A stretch of DNA of 64,000 bases from Isosphaeraceae bacterium EP7 (GCA_038400315.1 CP151667.1:4103174-4167173), one strand, 5' to 3'; counted from the first letter of the stretch, positions 7,674 to 16,495 are shown. The notes: generated by a model from the sequence alone, not told the origin. Numbers and translations: made by a program.

Positions 7674-8951
7674 TCATTTTCGCATCCTCGGCATCGTCTT
7701 GAGCCCTTCGGCCAGATTCTGAGTCGTCTGGTTGAGCTGATTGGTCAGCCCCCAGGCTTTCTCATAGAGCTTGGCGAACGCGGCCTGCTGGTCGGCGGTC
7801 ATCGCCGTCCCCTGCATGGCCGAGAGCGTCTTCACCGAATCGTGCAGCTCCTGCGCGCCCTTGGTGAAGACCTGCGCCGTGTCGTAGACCACCTGCACCC
7901 GCACGTCTTCGGTCGTCGGCTTGTACAAAGGACTTAGGACGAACGGATTGGCGTAGAGCTTCTGGACGAGCTTGTCGCCCCAGTCGGTCGCGTCGCGGAC
8001 GTTGGCCACTGTCCGCTCGATGTCGGTCTTGTTCCGGGTCAGCATCTGGCCGGCCTGGCTGGTGAGCAGATCGGTCTGGTACAGCACGCGGTCGGCCCTG
8101 GCGCGGGTGGTGTCAAGTCCCTCGATGAGCTTGGCCACTTTGGGCCGCTCCTTGATCGCGATATCCTGCGCCGTGGCCGTCAGGTCCTTGACGCTGACCA
8201 GGGTTGCGGCCAGGTTGGGCCGGTTTTCCATGATCAGGGCATCAGCCTCGGCGGTCAGCTTCTCCAGGCGGATCAGCGTCTGCTCGATCTTGGGCCCCGC
8301 CATGTCGAGCCGCTTGGTCAGCCCTTCGACGTGCGCGATGCTCGACTCGACCTGAGGCCGCGCCGCCTCGGTCGTCTCGCGCAGCCCCGCGACCATCTCC
8401 TGGAGCGACGCGAGGACCAGGCGCGTCCTCGGGCCGACCTGGTCGACGGTCTGGCGGACCTCGGCGATGGTGTGGCTCAGGTGGTTGCGTTCCACCGGCC
8501 CCATGCCGACTTGCTCCAGGATGGGGTCGAAGAACGAGGTCTCGACTCCCTGGACCACCTGGCCGGGCACCAGCGCCACCGTCGACTTTCCCGACGACAC
8601 GATGTTGATCCGGCTCTGGCCCGTCAGGCTCGCCTGGATCGTGATCTTGACGTCCTGCTTCAGCTTGCCGGCCAGCTCCACTGGCAGGGCCAGCTTGACC
8701 CGCGCCCGCAGGGTGCCGTCAAACTCCGCGAGGTCCACGGCCAGCACGCGGCCGGCATCCAGGCCCGAGATCCGCACCGCGCTGCCGGCTCGAAGCCCCT
8801 GACCGTCGCGGAAGACGACGTCGATCGACTGGCTGGGGGCCAGGAACCCCGGTCCGCCGGTCGCCAGGGCCATCAGGCCCAGTAACGCCGCCAGGCCGAC
8901 GAGCATCGCCGCGCCGGCCCGCACCTCGCGCATCGACGATCGACGACTCAT
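7674..8951 (-). CDS. MlaD / MCE-family phospholipid-transport substrate-binding protein
   Basis: The 425-residue protein has one N-terminal membrane anchor (residues 11-32) and an MCE domain at about residues 38-120 (DVVFRDGQGLRAGSAVRISGLDAGRVLAVDL... is its start region). A long, mostly helical coiled-coil-like tail runs to residue 425. MCE proteins form hexameric rings that move lipids between membranes; the long tail is typical of forms that build a needle or barrel across the periplasm. GAGG lies 8 bases before the ATG. It follows the MlaE permease gene by 80 bases, so the two are probably co-transcribed. A nucleotide-binding partner gene is not adjacent. Confidence 0.85.
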   Translation of the reverse strand: MSRRSSMREVRAGAAMLVGLAALLGLMALATGGPGFLAPSQSIDVVFRDGQGLRAGSAVRISGLDAGRVLAVDLAEFDGTLRARVKLALPVELAGKLKQDVKITIQASLTGQSRINIVSSGKSTVALVPGQVVQGVETSFFDPILEQVGMGPVERNHLSHTIAEVRQTVDQVGPRTRLVLASLQEMVAGLRETTEAARPQVESSIAHVEGLTKRLDMAGPKIEQTLIRLEKLTAEADALIMENRPNLAATLVSVKDLTATAQDIAIKERPKVAKLIEGLDTTRARADRVLYQTDLLTSQAGQMLTRNKTDIERTVANVRDATDWGDKLVQKLYANPFVLSPLYKPTTEDVRVQVVYDTAQVFTKGAQELHDSVKTLSAMQGTAMTADQQAAFAKLYEKAWGLTNQLNQTTQNLAEGLKTMPRMRK

Positions 8952-9031
8952 GGTGGGCTCCTCGTTGAGATCAAAAAAGCAGGTTGGTGGCGAAAATGGG
9001 GGTTGAATCGAAGGTCAAGGCGTCGCGGCAG

Positions 9032-9931
9032 CTAACGCCCCGGCGGGGTCATCAGGGTGGGCCCGAACGCGGGGCCGCCGTGGTAGGCCAGCAGGAACCA
9101 GCAGGAGTTGACCACGAGGATCGCGGCCGCCGAGAAGCTCGCCGCGCGACAGGCCGCCGCCGGCACGCTGGCCGAGCCCGGCTTCGCCCCGCCCCGCAGC
9201 CCCTCGTGGCAGGCGAACAGGGCCCCGATCAGGCCGAAGGCGGCCCCCTTCAGGCCCAGTCCCACCACGTCGCGGGTCCAGAGCATCGCGGCGAACATGC
9301 CGAAGTATTCGTGCGTGCCGATGCCCAGCATCCGAGCCGCGATCAGCCAGCCGACGACGGTGCCCACGATCACGCCAAGCAGCGAGAAGACCGGGCAGGC
9401 CACCGCGCCGGCCAGCATCCGGACCGCCGCGAGCCGATGAGGGTCGGGGGCAACCCGGTCGTCGGGCCGGTCGCCCCGGACGACGTCGCGGTCGGGTACC
9501 GAGCTCGGGTCTTCATCCAGGCCCACCAGGCTGCCCGCACGCAGCTCGGAGACGTATTTCGCGGCCATCATCCCGGCCATCAGGATGCCCGTCATCAGCG
9601 GCGCGAAGTTGCGCACCAGGCCCACGCCGACGACGGCGCCCGTGCCGTCGGCGAATGTCCCGCCGAAGTACGCCTGCATCGCCAGCGACGATCCCATCGC
9701 CACGTGCACCAGGACGACCAGCGGAGTGACCATCAGCAGCATCCAGTCCCAGTGCCCCGAAACCGCCGCAAGCAGCCGCCGGCTCGGGACTTCGGGGTGC
9801 ACCAGGGCGCGAGCCGACGCCGGGACCAAGAGGCCCAGGTCGCCCAGATAGGAGAGGATGTCGTTCCCCAGCCGTCCGATCCGGGCCAGCGGGTACAGGA
9901 GTTCGTTCGACGTTGCAGTCTCGGTGTCCAT
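9032..9931 (-). CDS. MlaE-family ABC permease with a divergent coupling region
   Basis: The 299-residue protein has the MlaE layout: an amphipathic N-terminal part, then four to five hydrophobic segments beginning around residue 62 (WDWMLLMVTPLVVLVHVAMG) and ending near the C-terminus. After the second helix, KYVSELRAGS replaces the usual E-x-G-[ST]-M-x-V-x-E-Q-I-D-A-L stretch that couples to the ATPase, and a hydrophilic Asp/Arg-rich insertion (about residues 140-168) follows. Family membership is clear from topology and the neighbouring MCE gene, but the coupling region is unusual. A strong GGGAGGG precedes the ATG. It lies 66 bases downstream of the HEAT lipoprotein gene. Confidence 0.75.
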   Translation of the reverse strand: MDTETATSNELLYPLARIGRLGNDILSYLGDLGLLVPASARALVHPEVPSRRLLAAVSGHWDWMLLMVTPLVVLVHVAMGSSLAMQAYFGGTFADGTGAVVGVGLVRNFAPLMTGILMAGMMAAKYVSELRAGSLVGLDEDPSSVPDRDVVRGDRPDDRVAPDPHRLAAVRMLAGAVACPVFSLLGVIVGTVVGWLIAARMLGIGTHEYFGMFAAMLWTRDVVGLGLKGAAFGLIGALFACHEGLRGGAKPGSASVPAAACRAASFSAAAILVVNSCWFLLAYHGGPAFGPTLMTPPGR

Positions 9932-9997
9932 CGCCGCGGCCCTCCCTGGCCGGCGCCTTGGGGCGATCGGATTTCTCCCGCCCGAGGCGCGGGGACT

Positions 9998-10453
9998 TTA
10001 ACGCAAACGCCTTCGCCTGCCCAGCCCGCCTTTGCGCCCGGAGGCAAGCGTCGTCGATTGACCTCGGACCGTCGGTTTGGGCCCCGTCGCGTCGCGCACG
10101 CTGTCCTGCTCGGCGGAGCCCTGCGGCTGCTGGTCCCACCAGGTCTTCCAGCGTGCCTGGGCGGCGGCGCGTTCTGCGTTGTCGCCCCAGGGAAGGTAGC
10201 CGAAGTTCTGGCCCGTCCGCTCGCGGAGGGTCTCGTGCGCCGTCAGCCTGACGACGGGGTCGGCGTCGCCCAGGCGCTCGATCAGGGCCGGCACGGCCAC
10301 CTGATCGGGTTGCCGGTCGGAGAGCCCGGCCGCCCGGGCCCGGACGATGCCGGATGGGTGAATCATCTGGGCGAAGCTCTTGGGAGCCAGGCTACATCCC
10401 GCCCCGCTGAGCAGGCAGAGCAGCCCCGCGACCAAGGGCCCGACGAGGCGCAT
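9998..10453 (-). CDS. HEAT-repeat lipoprotein
   Basis: The predicted product (151 residues from the ATG at 10453) starts with a lipoprotein signal peptide, MRLVGPLVAGLLCLLSGAGC, the lipobox ending at Cys20. A short HEAT-like pair follows (PALIERLGDADPVVRLTAHETL, about residues 53-74), then a Trp/Gln-rich segment (ARWKTWWDQQ) and a basic tail. HEAT repeats serve protein contacts. Its place directly before mlaE and mlaD suggests a periplasmic helper of that system, but this is inference. Starts at 10501 (ATG) and 10537 (GTG) are in frame; I prefer 10453 because it gives a lipoprotein signal of normal length. No start has a convincing ribosome binding site. Confidence 0.6.
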   Translation of the reverse strand: MRLVGPLVAGLLCLLSGAGCSLAPKSFAQMIHPSGIVRARAAGLSDRQPDQVAVPALIERLGDADPVVRLTAHETLRERTGQNFGYLPWGDNAERAAAQARWKTWWDQQPQGSAEQDSVRDATGPKPTVRGQSTTLASGRKGGLGRRRRLR

Positions 10454-10777
10454 CCCCCGAAGGCCATCAACCAAGGTAAGCTCCCGTCTCTCGACATCCA
10501 TGTCCGCGACGGTCGAGGGGCCTTCATTGGCCCCCACGCTGGCGGGGTCGTCGCCGGCCCAGCCTTTGATCCCCGAGACAGGCCCACCTTGGCCACGTCT
10601 CAGGGCTCGGCGGGGACGCTAACCGATCACGTGTCCGCCGGCAATCTCAACCTCGATCGCCGGGTCGCGGGCGTGACGATCCCGCAGATTCCGGGACTTC
10701 GTCGCCCCGCGATGCATGAAACCGGCTCGGGCTTAGTCCGGTTCGATCCGAGCAGTCGAGTTCCGGCTTCAACCCGT

Positions 10778-11512
10778 CTAGACGGTGGCGTTGCGGTTCA
10801 CATACAGGGCGTTCGTGTAGTTGGCGCCGCCCAGGTTGTCGTAGACGTCCTGCTCATAGAGGGCGACGAAGCGGAAGCCGAGGGGCTCGAGGTATTCGTG
10901 GAGCTTGAAGAAGTTGGTGTGGACGTCGTCCTCGGGGTTGAGCGTGACCTCGCTGTAGACGAACTTGACCTTGCCGGAGGTGAGCATCCGCTCGGCCCCG
11001 CGGAGGACCTGGATGTCGAACCCCTCGGTGTCGGTCTTCAGGAGGTCGATCGAGGTGATCCCCTCGGCCGCGCAGAAGTCGTCGACCTTGCGAATCTGGA
11101 TCGTTTCCTTGGCGGACGACTCGGCGCTCCGTCGCTCGTTGAGCGGGGCGGTCAGGCTATTCCACTCGGAGCTCTTCTGGAGGTAGATCTCGAGCGAGCC
11201 TTCGGTGTCGCCCATCGCGAACTGGAAACAGCGGACGTTGGGCAGGCCCTTGGCGGCCACGACGAGCTGGTCGTACGTCGCCTTGACGGGTTCGAAGGAA
11301 TAGATCTTCGCCTTCGGGAAGCCCGCCGCGTAAGTCAGGACCGACCGCCCCGCATTGGCGCCGACGTCGAAGATCGTCGAGAACCGATCCGTGGATCCGA
11401 TGCGTTTGAGGTCGAAGCAGAGGTCGTTACCGACCGGAAATTGCCCAAGCCTGGAGACCCTGATCCCCATCCGAGCGAAGGAACCCTGGACGAGCTCTTT
11501 GAGGGATGTCAC
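10778..11512 (-). CDS. FkbM-family SAM-dependent methyltransferase
   Basis: The product (244 residues from the GTG at 11512) shows the FkbM pattern: IFDVGANAGRSVLTYAAGFP as the SAM-binding loop at about residues 43-63, IYSFEPVKATYDQL as the acidic motif II, and DLLKTDTEGFDIQVLRGAERML near residue 155. FkbM enzymes O-methylate sugars and polyketides and are common in surface-polysaccharide loci. An ATG at 11596 would add about 28 residues of unlikely composition; the GTG has GGAG about 11 bases upstream. No polysaccharide genes adjoin it, so the substrate is unknown. About 240 bases without a gene separate it from the HEAT lipoprotein gene. Confidence 0.85.
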   Translation of the reverse strand: MTSLKELVQGSFARMGIRVSRLGQFPVGNDLCFDLKRIGSTDRFSTIFDVGANAGRSVLTYAAGFPKAKIYSFEPVKATYDQLVVAAKGLPNVRCFQFAMGDTEGSLEIYLQKSSEWNSLTAPLNERRSAESSAKETIQIRKVDDFCAAEGITSIDLLKTDTEGFDIQVLRGAERMLTSGKVKFVYSEVTLNPEDDVHTNFFKLHEYLEPLGFRFVALYEQDVYDNLGGANYTNALYVNRNATV

Positions 11513-12026
11513 GAAAGCAAGACTCCGAGAGAATGGGGGGCTTCCGGGATGCGTATGGAACCGTCGATCTCTCGTCGAGATCCGGCCGGTCATCAATAAT
11601 CAATCGATTCGGATTCCGAGCAAGATTCCAGCAGAATCCTCGGGGGACGTCAAGCAACGCGGTCCCAGAGCGACATGGACAGTTCCTCGCGTCTACAAAT
11701 TTCGACCGCGACGGGATCCGTGGTCGCTAGTTAGGCATCGAGCTTCGCGTCAGTCGCATAAAAGGATGAATCGGGCGAACCGCCAGGGGGAGGGGCTTCA
11801 CGTTGCCGATCTCCGCACAGGTCGCTCGAAACCAGATCGCAAGGCGGGGACGTCAAGCCTCACTCGCTTCTCCACGTATCGGGAACCGATGCTACGTGAA
11901 GAGGCCCGATCCGAGCGACGCGGGCCGGGATCGTCCGATCCATGCCTCGACCTGGCCGGCGCCTCGTCCCGGCTTCTTCGCCCGGGACGGGCGCGAGCAG
12001 GCTCGCTCTGAATTCGTGGGACTCGG
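11513..12026. other. Gene-free stretch of about 510 bases
   Basis: No convincing coding frame or RNA gene is seen on either strand. The part next to the FkbM gene (11580-11640) is AT-richer and may hold its promoter. The frames that stay open here are Arg/Pro-rich, as expected of non-coding high-GC DNA. Confidence 0.5.
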
Positions 12027-12941
12027 TCAGGAGATCAGAGCCCTGAGGGCCTTGATGTGGCCCGGGATTGCCTTGAACGGGTCTTCGGGCGCCTCGTACT
12101 CCAGGACGACGTAGCCCGAGTAGCGGGCCTGCTTCAAGAGGTCGATGAACTTGGACAGGTCGGCCTCCTGCTTCTTCGCCCCCTTGATGCTGATCTCGGT
12201 CTTCACCTGGACGTTCACGGCGTACGGTGCCAGCTCGGCCAGCTCGGCGTAGGGGTCTTCGCCGTGGAAGTTGCCGGTGTCCAGGTTCACGCCGAAGTTG
12301 GGGGCATCGATCGCCTTGACCAACTTGAGCAGTTGCTTGGGGGTGGCCGTGATGCCGCCGTGGTTCTCCAGGGCGAGCGTCACGCCCTTCTCCTGGGCGT
12401 AGGGGAGGCTCGCCTTGATGCCGGCGATGGCCCGCTCGACGGCGGCCTCCTCGCTGTCCCCTTTGGGAACCGTGCCGGCGAAGATCCGGATCGTCGGGGC
12501 GTCAAGCTCGGCGGCGTGGTCGACCCAGGTTCGGACCAGCGTCAGCTGCGCCTCGCGCTCGGGGCCTTCGGGTAGGCAGAAATTATTGCCCACGGAGGTG
12601 CCGGAGACGTCCAGGCCCAGGTTGAAGGCGTGCTGCTTCAGGCGGTGCAGATACTCAGTTGTGACGTCGGGCGGGAAGTAGTAGGAGGTCAGCTCCACGG
12701 CGTCCAGCTGCATGTCGGCGGCCAGGTTCACGAAGTCGAACAGGTCGATCTTCGGCCCCTTGCCCGTCAGGGCGTCGCGGAACGAGTAGGCCGCGATGCT
12801 CAACTTCATGTGGCTGGGCCTCGTCCGGCCGATCGCGTCGATCGCTCGTGCCGTGCGCGGCAAGGCCAGGGGGGAGGTGACGACGGCCGCGGCGGCCATC
12901 GCGGACCGGGCCAGGAACGTGCGGCGGTTGGCGGGTTGCAT
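12027..12941 (-). CDS. Sugar phosphate isomerase/epimerase-like TIM-barrel protein with Tat signal
   Basis: The 304-residue protein begins with a twin-arginine signal (NRRTFLARSAMAAAAV, cleavage near ARA-ID), so it is probably exported folded. The rest is an AP-endonuclease-2-like TIM barrel (xylose isomerase-like superfamily): KLSIAAYSFRDAL near residue 42, the metal ligand strand VTLALENHGG near residue 190, VNLDTGNFHGEDP near residue 220, and a C-terminal strand YVVLEYEAPEDP with the last Glu. Members isomerise or epimerise sugars with a divalent metal, and exported versions are abundant in Planctomycetota. The start at 12941 has GGAG upstream. It is divergent from the amidohydrolase-like gene across a 317-base spacer. 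Confidence 0.85.
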   Translation of the reverse strand: MQPANRRTFLARSAMAAAAVVTSPLALPRTARAIDAIGRTRPSHMKLSIAAYSFRDALTGKGPKIDLFDFVNLAADMQLDAVELTSYYFPPDVTTEYLHRLKQHAFNLGLDVSGTSVGNNFCLPEGPEREAQLTLVRTWVDHAAELDAPTIRIFAGTVPKGDSEEAAVERAIAGIKASLPYAQEKGVTLALENHGGITATPKQLLKLVKAIDAPNFGVNLDTGNFHGEDPYAELAELAPYAVNVQVKTEISIKGAKKQEADLSKFIDLLKQARYSGYVVLEYEAPEDPFKAIPGHIKALRALIS

Positions 12942-13175
12942 GGCGTCGGTCACTCCGGAGAGGTCGAGGGCGATCGGTCCCGGGCCTCGTCTCAGCCCGG
13001 ACCGGACGGAACGGTGCATCCAGCCCGCGATCATACGACAGCGGAAACCCGCCGTGCCACGGCCGAGCCCGCCCGATCGAATCGGGGAAGATGCCCCGCA
13101 AAGTCGCCGCATTTCCTCCATCCTGGCCTTGCCGCAAGCGCAGAATCGGCCTTTCGTTGCGCAACGCCACCGGCA

Positions 13176-13204
13176 TTGACACCCCGCCCGGCCGCTCGGA
13201 TGAT
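13176..13204 (+). promoter_or_regulatory. Sigma-70-like promoter for the amidohydrolase-like gene
   Basis: A perfect -35 (TTGACA, 13176-13181) and GATGAT (13199-13204) are separated by 17 bases, about 55 bases before the ATG at 13259. The -10 is only a partial match. Confidence 0.4.
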
Positions 13205-13258
13205 GACATTCGGATTCCCTCCTCATGCAATCCACCATTCCCAGACGGGCCGCCCGCC

Positions 13259-14569
13259 ATGTTCACGTCCGAGCCCAGCCTGGCCCAGCGCATCACGCGG
13301 ATGATCGCCGAGACGCCGATCATCGATCCGCACTCCCATATCCGCTGCGATCAGCCGGGTGCCCCCGACCTGGCCGCCCTCATCGGCGAGCACTCGATTT
13401 CCGCCCAGCTCCGCTCCGTCGGCATGCCCGCCGCCGACCTCGACGCGTCGCTGCCCGCCGATGAGCGGGTGCTCCGCTCGATCCCGTTCCTCTCGAAGAT
13501 CCGCAACACGGCAAACGCCTGGTGCCTTTTCCGGATCTTCCGGGACCTCTACGACTTCGACGAACCCAACCTCACCCCGTCGAACTACCGCGGCCTCTTC
13601 GACCGGGTGCTCGCCACCGGCGGCGATCCTTCATGGGCCACCTCGGTCCTGCGCGAGAAGGCCGGGATCCAGACCGTCGTCACCACCCTCGATCACAAGA
13701 GCGCCGACCCGTCGAAGAACCCTGAGCACGTCGCCTTCCGTCTCGACCTGCACGATCTCGTCGCGCCCCGCCTCTCCCCTCAGAACAGCCTGCTAAAACA
13801 CCCCAAGGCCGACTATTACGACAGCCTGGTCGGCATCCTGGGGGGAGACCGGCCGTCGACCTCCGAACGACTCGGCCAGTTGCTGCGCGACTGGCTCGAC
13901 GCGACGGTCAGCGGATCGGTCCGCTTCTGCTCGGCCTTCCTGCCGATCGAGCAGCGGTTCCATGCTCCCGATGAGTCGCGCATCCACTTTGTTCTGAACC
14001 AGGCCGCGCACGGGCAGCCGCTGGGCGATTCGGACATCGACGAACTCGTCAGGTCGGTCACCTGGACGATCCTGGGCTGGCACCAGGACCATGGCCGGCC
14101 GTTCCAGATCGCCTTCGGGACCGAGACCCTGCCCGAAGGGGGCTGCCTCCCCAGGTCCCAGTCCAACTGGACGACGGAGATGTGCCGCATCTTCCAGCAC
14201 TTCGGCCGGGCGAAGTTCGACCTGATGCTCGCGGCCGACTCGTCGCTCGTCCAGGAGACGGCCGTCGCGGCCGGGCAGTTGGCCAACGTCTACCTGGCGG
14301 GAGACTGGTCCCACAACGTCGCGCCGCCGATCATCGAACGCACGGTCGCGGCACGGGTCCAGCTTGCCCCGATGACCAAGTTCAGCGGCTTCCTGAGCGA
14401 CGCCCGCCACGCGGAGTGGGCCTACGGCAGGCTCCAGATCGTCAAGAAGTCGATGGCCGGCGCCTTCGCCAGCCTCGTCGCCGCCGGCTACTACGAAGAG
14501 GATGAGGTCCCCCCCATCCTTCGACAGATCCTCCTCGACACGCCCCGCGACCTGTACGGGCTGTCCTGA
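13259..14569 (+). CDS. Amidohydrolase / uronate isomerase-like protein
   Basis: The 436-residue protein starts with a metal-binding motif of the amidohydrolase superfamily, ETPIIDPHSHIRCDQPG (His-x-His at about residues 24-26). FQIAFGTETLPEGG and LMLAADSSLVQE follow later, and YLAGDWSHN near residue 346 may hold further ligands. The length and the N-terminal pattern resemble glucuronate isomerase (UxaC)-like proteins, which open hexuronates for catabolism, but it is shorter than typical UxaC (about 470) and the family is broad. It is divergent from the exported TIM-barrel isomerase gene, so a sugar-related role is plausible. The start at 13259 is chosen because the protein begins just before the HxH motif. 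Confidence 0.65.
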   Translation: MFTSEPSLAQRITRMIAETPIIDPHSHIRCDQPGAPDLAALIGEHSISAQLRSVGMPAADLDASLPADERVLRSIPFLSKIRNTANAWCLFRIFRDLYDFDEPNLTPSNYRGLFDRVLATGGDPSWATSVLREKAGIQTVVTTLDHKSADPSKNPEHVAFRLDLHDLVAPRLSPQNSLLKHPKADYYDSLVGILGGDRPSTSERLGQLLRDWLDATVSGSVRFCSAFLPIEQRFHAPDESRIHFVLNQAAHGQPLGDSDIDELVRSVTWTILGWHQDHGRPFQIAFGTETLPEGGCLPRSQSNWTTEMCRIFQHFGRAKFDLMLAADSSLVQETAVAAGQLANVYLAGDWSHNVAPPIIERTVAARVQLAPMTKFSGFLSDARHAEWAYGRLQIVKKSMAGAFASLVAAGYYEEDEVPPILRQILLDTPRDLYGLS

Positions 14570-14584
14570 TCCGATCGACCGGGG

Positions 14585-14622
14585 CGACCTCCGACGCGGG
14601 CAAATGCTCGCGTCGAAGGTCG
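14585..14622. terminator. Bidirectional hairpin terminator
   Basis: The arms 14585-14598 and 14609-14622 pair at 13 of 14 positions around a 10-base loop, in the 63-base gap between two convergent genes. The plus strand continues ATCTCC rather than a T-run. Confidence 0.65.
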
Positions 14623-14632
14623 ATCTCCTCCC

Positions 14633-15814
14633 TCAGCGCGGCAGGTGTGACGGGATGGAAGGGATTGAGGGCGAGGGCCCACGCGGCAGGTGGTTGGGGA
14701 TGTAGGGGATGCCCGGCGTGTTGGCGTTCGGGGTGATGTACCACTGCCCCTGGGTGATCGTCGGGAACGGCACGACCCCGCCCCCCTGGTTGCCGCCGGG
14801 ATTGCCCCCGATCGTCGGGCCAAAGCCGCCGCGATTGAAGCCGCCGGAATTGCCCGCGAAGCCATTGCCGAATCCGTTGTTCCCGCCGAATCCGTTGTTC
14901 CCGCCGAATCCGTTGATTTCCACGAAGCCGCTATTCACCCCGAAGCCGCCGAATCCGTTATTCAGGCCGACCCCGCCGAATCCATTGCCGAACCCATTGT
15001 TGAACCCGAATCCGTTGTTCCCGACGAAACCGTTGTTGAAGCCGAAGCCATTATTCGCCCCGAAGCCGCCAAATCCGTTGTTCACCCCGAAGTTGTTGAT
15101 CCCGCCAAACCCATTATTCGCGCCGAACATGTTGGCCTGAATCCCGCGGTTCCCGCCCTGCATGGAACGGACGTTCGCCACGGCGTCGGCGGCCTGGGCC
15201 CGGCTGCGGTTGCGGTGTCCGGCCCCGGCGCGCGAGGCCTTGCCCCCCGGGCCTCGTTCCGAGACGACGGCCTGGCCGAAGCCGGCCTCGCTCGCCGAGT
15301 CGGCCGCGACGGTTTGATCCTGATCGGAAACGTCCGCCTCGGCCGACCACTCGCCGCGCTGGGCTCGTTTCGCCTCGGCCTCGCCGGCCTCGAACGCGGC
15401 CAGTTCGGCAAAGGGGACCGACTTGGAGACGCGGGCATAGCCCTTCTCGACGAGTACCTGATTGACCGGCTTGGCCTCATCGCCCGCATAGAGAAGGCCG
15501 ACTTTGTTTCGGGCCTTGACCCCATCGGGGACCGCGACGGGGACGAATCGGACCGCTTTGTCCTTGAGCTGCGCTTTCAGGACCTCGCGGCCTTCGCTCC
15601 CTTTGGTGGAGAACGCGTCGACCCCGACCAGGTCGACCGTCTGCACCTTGCCATCGAGGCGCAAGCTCACGGTCTTCACCGAGTTGACCGCCACCAACTC
15701 GGGAGCGACCTCGTCCGCGGATGCGGGGGCCAGGGCTGCCAGGCAGCCGAGCATCAGCGTGGCAAGACCTGTCACGGGGTGGCGGGGACCGATCACGGCA
15801 TATCTCCTGGGCAT
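14633..15814 (-). CDS. Secreted staphylococcal-nuclease-fold protein with an NNGFGG repeat tail
   Basis: This 393-residue protein has a signal peptide (residues 1-33, cleavage near ASA-DEV) and an SNase-like OB-fold at about residues 40-158 (VDLVGVDAFSTKGSEGREVLKAQL ... KGYARVSKSVPFAELAAFEAGEAEAKRAQRGEW is its span). The position of the first catalytic Arg in nuclease (after LxGIDAPE) is not conserved, so nuclease activity is doubtful. A Gly/Asn/Phe-rich tail (about residues 229-347) is built of NNGFGG/FGVNNGFG units, and the end is Pro-rich. Such low-complexity tails often drive self-assembly or matrix binding. The ATG at 15814 opens the signal peptide. It converges with the amidohydrolase-like gene. 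Confidence 0.7.
   Translation of the reverse strand: MPRRYAVIGPRHPVTGLATLMLGCLAALAPASADEVAPELVAVNSVKTVSLRLDGKVQTVDLVGVDAFSTKGSEGREVLKAQLKDKAVRFVPVAVPDGVKARNKVGLLYAGDEAKPVNQVLVEKGYARVSKSVPFAELAAFEAGEAEAKRAQRGEWSAEADVSDQDQTVAADSASEAGFGQAVVSERGPGGKASRAGAGHRNRSRAQAADAVANVRSMQGGNRGIQANMFGANNGFGGINNFGVNNGFGGFGANNGFGFNNGFVGNNGFGFNNGFGNGFGGVGLNNGFGGFGVNSGFVEINGFGGNNGFGGNNGFGNGFAGNSGGFNRGGFGPTIGGNPGGNQGGGVVPFPTITQGQWYITPNANTPGIPYIPNHLPRGPSPSIPSIPSHLPR
14776..15130 (-). repeat. Tandem imperfect repeat encoding NNGFG(G/F) units
   Basis: On the plus strand the units read like CCGAATCCGTTGTTCCCG, repeated with small changes at 6- to 21-base steps; the stretch around 14866-14918 is almost exactly periodic. 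It lies wholly inside the nuclease-fold gene and stays in frame. Confidence 0.75.
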
Positions 15815-15949
15815 TGCAGCCCGTCAAGGCGAGTGAGGCCTTTGATCTCACCGATCCATCACTAAGAATACGCTCCAGGGCTATCCTCTTCCTACCGACC
15901 AGTCGAAAATCAGTCTCCATCGGCGCAAAGTCGATTGGAAGATTGCATG

Positions 15950-15979
15950 GAGGTCCCCCGACGCCCGTCGGGGGACCTC
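15950..15979 (-). terminator. Hairpin after the zinc-ribbon gene
   Basis: A 14-bp perfect inverted repeat (GAGGTCCCCCGACG and its complement, 2-base centre) begins 6 bases after the stop of the minus-strand zinc-ribbon gene. A moderately T-rich stretch follows on that strand. Confidence 0.6.
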
Positions 15980-15985
15980 CCGATC

Positions 15986-16495
15986 TCAACCCCAGGCCCG
16001 ATCCGGGGTTGGCAAGTTGGCGGCGCATTCCGGGCAGGCCCGCGCCTCGCGCACGATCTCCTCGCCTGGGCTCAGGCGGAAATCCAGATTCGGACACCTG
16101 GGTGAGCGGAACACGCCGTCCCGCCCTGGCCAGCTCAACGGCACGCGCGGGCCTGGTCGCCGGCGCGTTCGCAGCGTCAGGACCACCTCGCTGGGCGAGG
16201 TCTGCTCGGCCGACTCGATGCGGCGAGCGAACCGGAGGCCCGCGCCACGGCCTGCCATCGAGCTGGCGATCCCACGCATCACATTCGACACTTCCCGATC
16301 CATGCTCGCGGGGCCGCGAGGAAGGACGGGCTGGATCGAGACGACCCGACGGGTCTCGATCACGACGCGCCGGCAGGCCGTTCCGGCCGCGACGACGTCA
16401 CCGCAGAGTTCGCATTTGAACAGGGCAGACAGCCAATGGATTGCATCCGGGGGGGCTGATGTCCCGGAAGGTCTGGAGGTGAGAGACCGGGCCAA
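15986..16495 (-). CDS. Zinc-ribbon protein of unknown function
   Basis: The predicted protein (169 residues) has two cysteine pairs: FKCELCGDVVAAGTACRRVVIETR near residue 28 and EARACPECAANL near the C-terminus. This fits a treble-clef or zinc-ribbon fold split by a variable middle part. The arrangement (a CxxC followed by VVIETR, and EIVREARACPEC at the end) makes coding very likely. Function is unknown; such proteins usually bind nucleic acid or partner proteins. The start is uncertain: the frame's first start is a TTG at 16495 without a good ribosome binding site. It is divergent from the ECF-WD40 gene across 260 bases. Confidence 0.6.
   Translation of the reverse strand: MARSLTSRPSGTSAPPDAIHWLSALFKCELCGDVVAAGTACRRVVIETRRVVSIQPVLPRGPASMDREVSNVMRGIASSMAGRGAGLRFARRIESAEQTSPSEVVLTLRTRRRPGPRVPLSWPGRDGVFRSPRCPNLDFRLSPGEEIVREARACPECAANLPTPDRAWG

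Noticed and set aside
10735-10750. GGTTCGATCC resembling a tRNA T-loop
   Set aside because: No acceptor stem, anticodon arm or D-arm can be drawn around it.
8984-11599. An 871-codon open frame on the plus strand
   Set aside because: It lies opposite MlaE, the HEAT lipoprotein and FkbM genes and has Arg/Pro/Gly/Gln-rich antisense composition typical of high-GC DNA.
14776-15130. Periodic repeats as a possible CRISPR array
   Set aside because: The units are imperfect, have no unique spacers and are in frame in the nuclease-fold gene.
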